This document shows, in pieces, positions 63,515 to 64,000 of a stretch of 64,000 nt of DNA. The notes beneath the pieces are model-generated. The model was given only the letters and a program-made list of their open reading frames with translations, did no database searches and was not told the DNA's origin. Source of the stretch: Rossellomorea aquimaris (GTDB lineage: Bacteria; Bacillota; Bacilli; Bacillales; Bacillaceae_B); contig NZ_VTEX01000003.1 of NCBI RefSeq assembly GCF_008180865.1, forward strand, positions 312,501 to 376,500, given 5' to 3'. Both the position numbers and the translations under genes were made by a program. Numbering within the stretch: position 1 is the stretch's first letter; each line of letters begins with the position of its first letter.

Positions 63515-63665
63515 TGGTAAGTGGAACTGCGAAGACTATTGCGGATTTCCGGCGTGCCCAGACCCCGTTCTGCTAAGCTTAGGAGGCTCACCCGAACGCT
63601 ATCTGCAAGCTGAGCGGTTCCCCTTATCATCTAGCAAACATTTATTGACAGAGCCCTGGCAGATT
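63515..63665. repeat. GC-rich intergenic repeat, type II, degenerate (copy E)
   Basis: GATGGTAAGTGGAACTGC (63523-63540) and GCGGTTCCCCTTATCATC (63614-63631) are decayed versions of the perfect arms of copy C. The middle keeps CCCAGACCCCG and TTAGGAGGCTC. The terminus TTGACAGAGCCCTGGCAGAT follows. The 63028-63771 gap contains these copies and the ktrB terminator; I see no gene. Confidence 0.75.
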
Positions 63666-63701
63666 CAATTTTATTTATCACAAGCTTTACGAAAAGAGCC
63701 T

Positions 63702-63760
63702 AAAAAAATAAAAAAACAGCTCCCCCACTTACCCGCAGAGGGCAAAATGAAGAGAGCCGG
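63702..63760 (-). terminator. Terminator of the KtrB/TrkH-like gene
   Basis: Minus strand GGCTCTCTT pairs, with some G-U pairs, to GGGGGAGCT and is followed by TTTTTTTATTTTTTT. It lies about 12 bp past the stop. Confidence 0.65.
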
Positions 63761-63771
63761 TTGGTTGAGCA

Positions 63772-63999
63772 TTAACCTGTTAAAATATCTTCTTTTGGAT
63801 AGCGGATCTTTTCTTTGTCTGGTCTGGATAGGGAGAAGGCCAGTGTGAGGGGGCCAAGTTTCCCGACAAACATCACGATGATAATGATCCATTTACCTAT
63901 CGCTGTCAAGGATCCTGTAATCCCCATGGACAACCCCACCGTTCCAAAAGCTGATACCACTTCAAAGAGAATAGCCAGGAAAGAAGCATTCTTTTCCGT
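63772..63999 (-). CDS. Potassium uptake protein KtrB/TrkH family, C-terminal part (cut by window edge)
   Basis: The last 75 residues of an ion channel subunit. FEVVSAFGTVGLSMGITGSL contains the fourth selectivity-filter loop (SAFGTVGLS), followed by a membrane helix (WIIIIVMFVGKLGPLTLAFSL) and a short basic end. It matches the C-terminus of KtrB/KtrD, which take up potassium with a KtrA/KtrC partner. The start lies outside the window, and I cannot tell KtrB from KtrD. Confidence 0.88.
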   Translation of the reverse strand, partial: TEKNASFLAILFEVVSAFGTVGLSMGITGSLTAIGKWIIIIVMFVGKLGPLTLAFSLSRPDKEKIRYPKEDILTG

Positions 64000-64000
64000 C

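Overview
The window looks like a chromosome segment of a low-to-moderate GC Gram-positive rod of the family Bacillaceae, close to Bacillus sensu lato (I would guess a Rossellomorea-like lineage, but cannot prove it). The protein sequences and gene order follow Bacillus subtilis/B. cereus blocks: ssrA-smpB-rnr-est-secG, the cggR-gap-pgk-tpi-gpmI-eno glycolytic operon, sigL, clpP beside tRNA-Arg, the yvcI-rapZ-mgfK-whiA-crh operon, trxB, the his operon, hprK-lgt-yvoD-ppaX-yvoF, the yvl envelope-stress operon, uvrBA and csbA. Almost all genes lie on the minus strand. Plus-strand genes are clpP, a ykzB-like small gene, a large amidase gene and an endonuclease fragment at the left edge.

Layout. 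1-880: the C-terminus of a LAGLIDADG-like endonuclease converges on a tmRNA gene that is split in its T-loop by a 275-nt group I intron. 1031-5664: smpB, rnr, est, a 700-bp gap with four evenly spaced palindromes, then secG. 5966-13215: the glycolytic operon with its CggR operator and promoter. 13223-16186: glutaredoxin-like protein, sigma-54, an exonuclease and tRNA-Arg. 16698-17422: CtsR-controlled clpP. 17536-28061: an accessory-looking operon of six genes (a Hpt-REC-GGDEF-REC diguanylate cyclase, a HEAT-repeat membrane protein, a processive GT2 glycosyltransferase, a membrane-anchored glycoside-hydrolase-like protein, a lone receiver and a hybrid histidine kinase). It is the best candidate here for a little-described system: a phosphorelay and c-di-GMP controlled exopolysaccharide machine. 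28062-28975: GC-rich repeats. 28976-37211: crh to the TPR gene, with tnrA and a TnrA-box divergent promoter inserted. 37335-44133: his operon, with short palindromes directly after several stop codons. 44207-48170: yvoF-ppaX-yvoD-lgt-hprK. 48315-48966: a frameshifted hydrolase. 49071-51178: yvlABCD under a sigma-W promoter. 51340-56203: uvrA and uvrB with a LexA box, next to a dense cluster of DnaA boxes (56376-56660). 56827-64000: cell-wall amidase, csbA, an HD hydrolase, an alpha/beta hydrolase, serA and serC, a second copy of the composite repeat region and the end of a KtrB/TrkH transporter.

How the genes work together: translation rescue (tmRNA, SmpB, RNase R), lower glycolysis with its regulator, carbon-control proteins (Crh, HprK, CggR, RapZ, MgfK), protein quality control (ClpP), histidine and serine synthesis, UV repair and envelope-stress proteins form a mostly housekeeping segment. 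The novelty is in the tmRNA intron, the c-di-GMP/exopolysaccharide operon, the DnaA-box cluster and several families of intergenic repeats.
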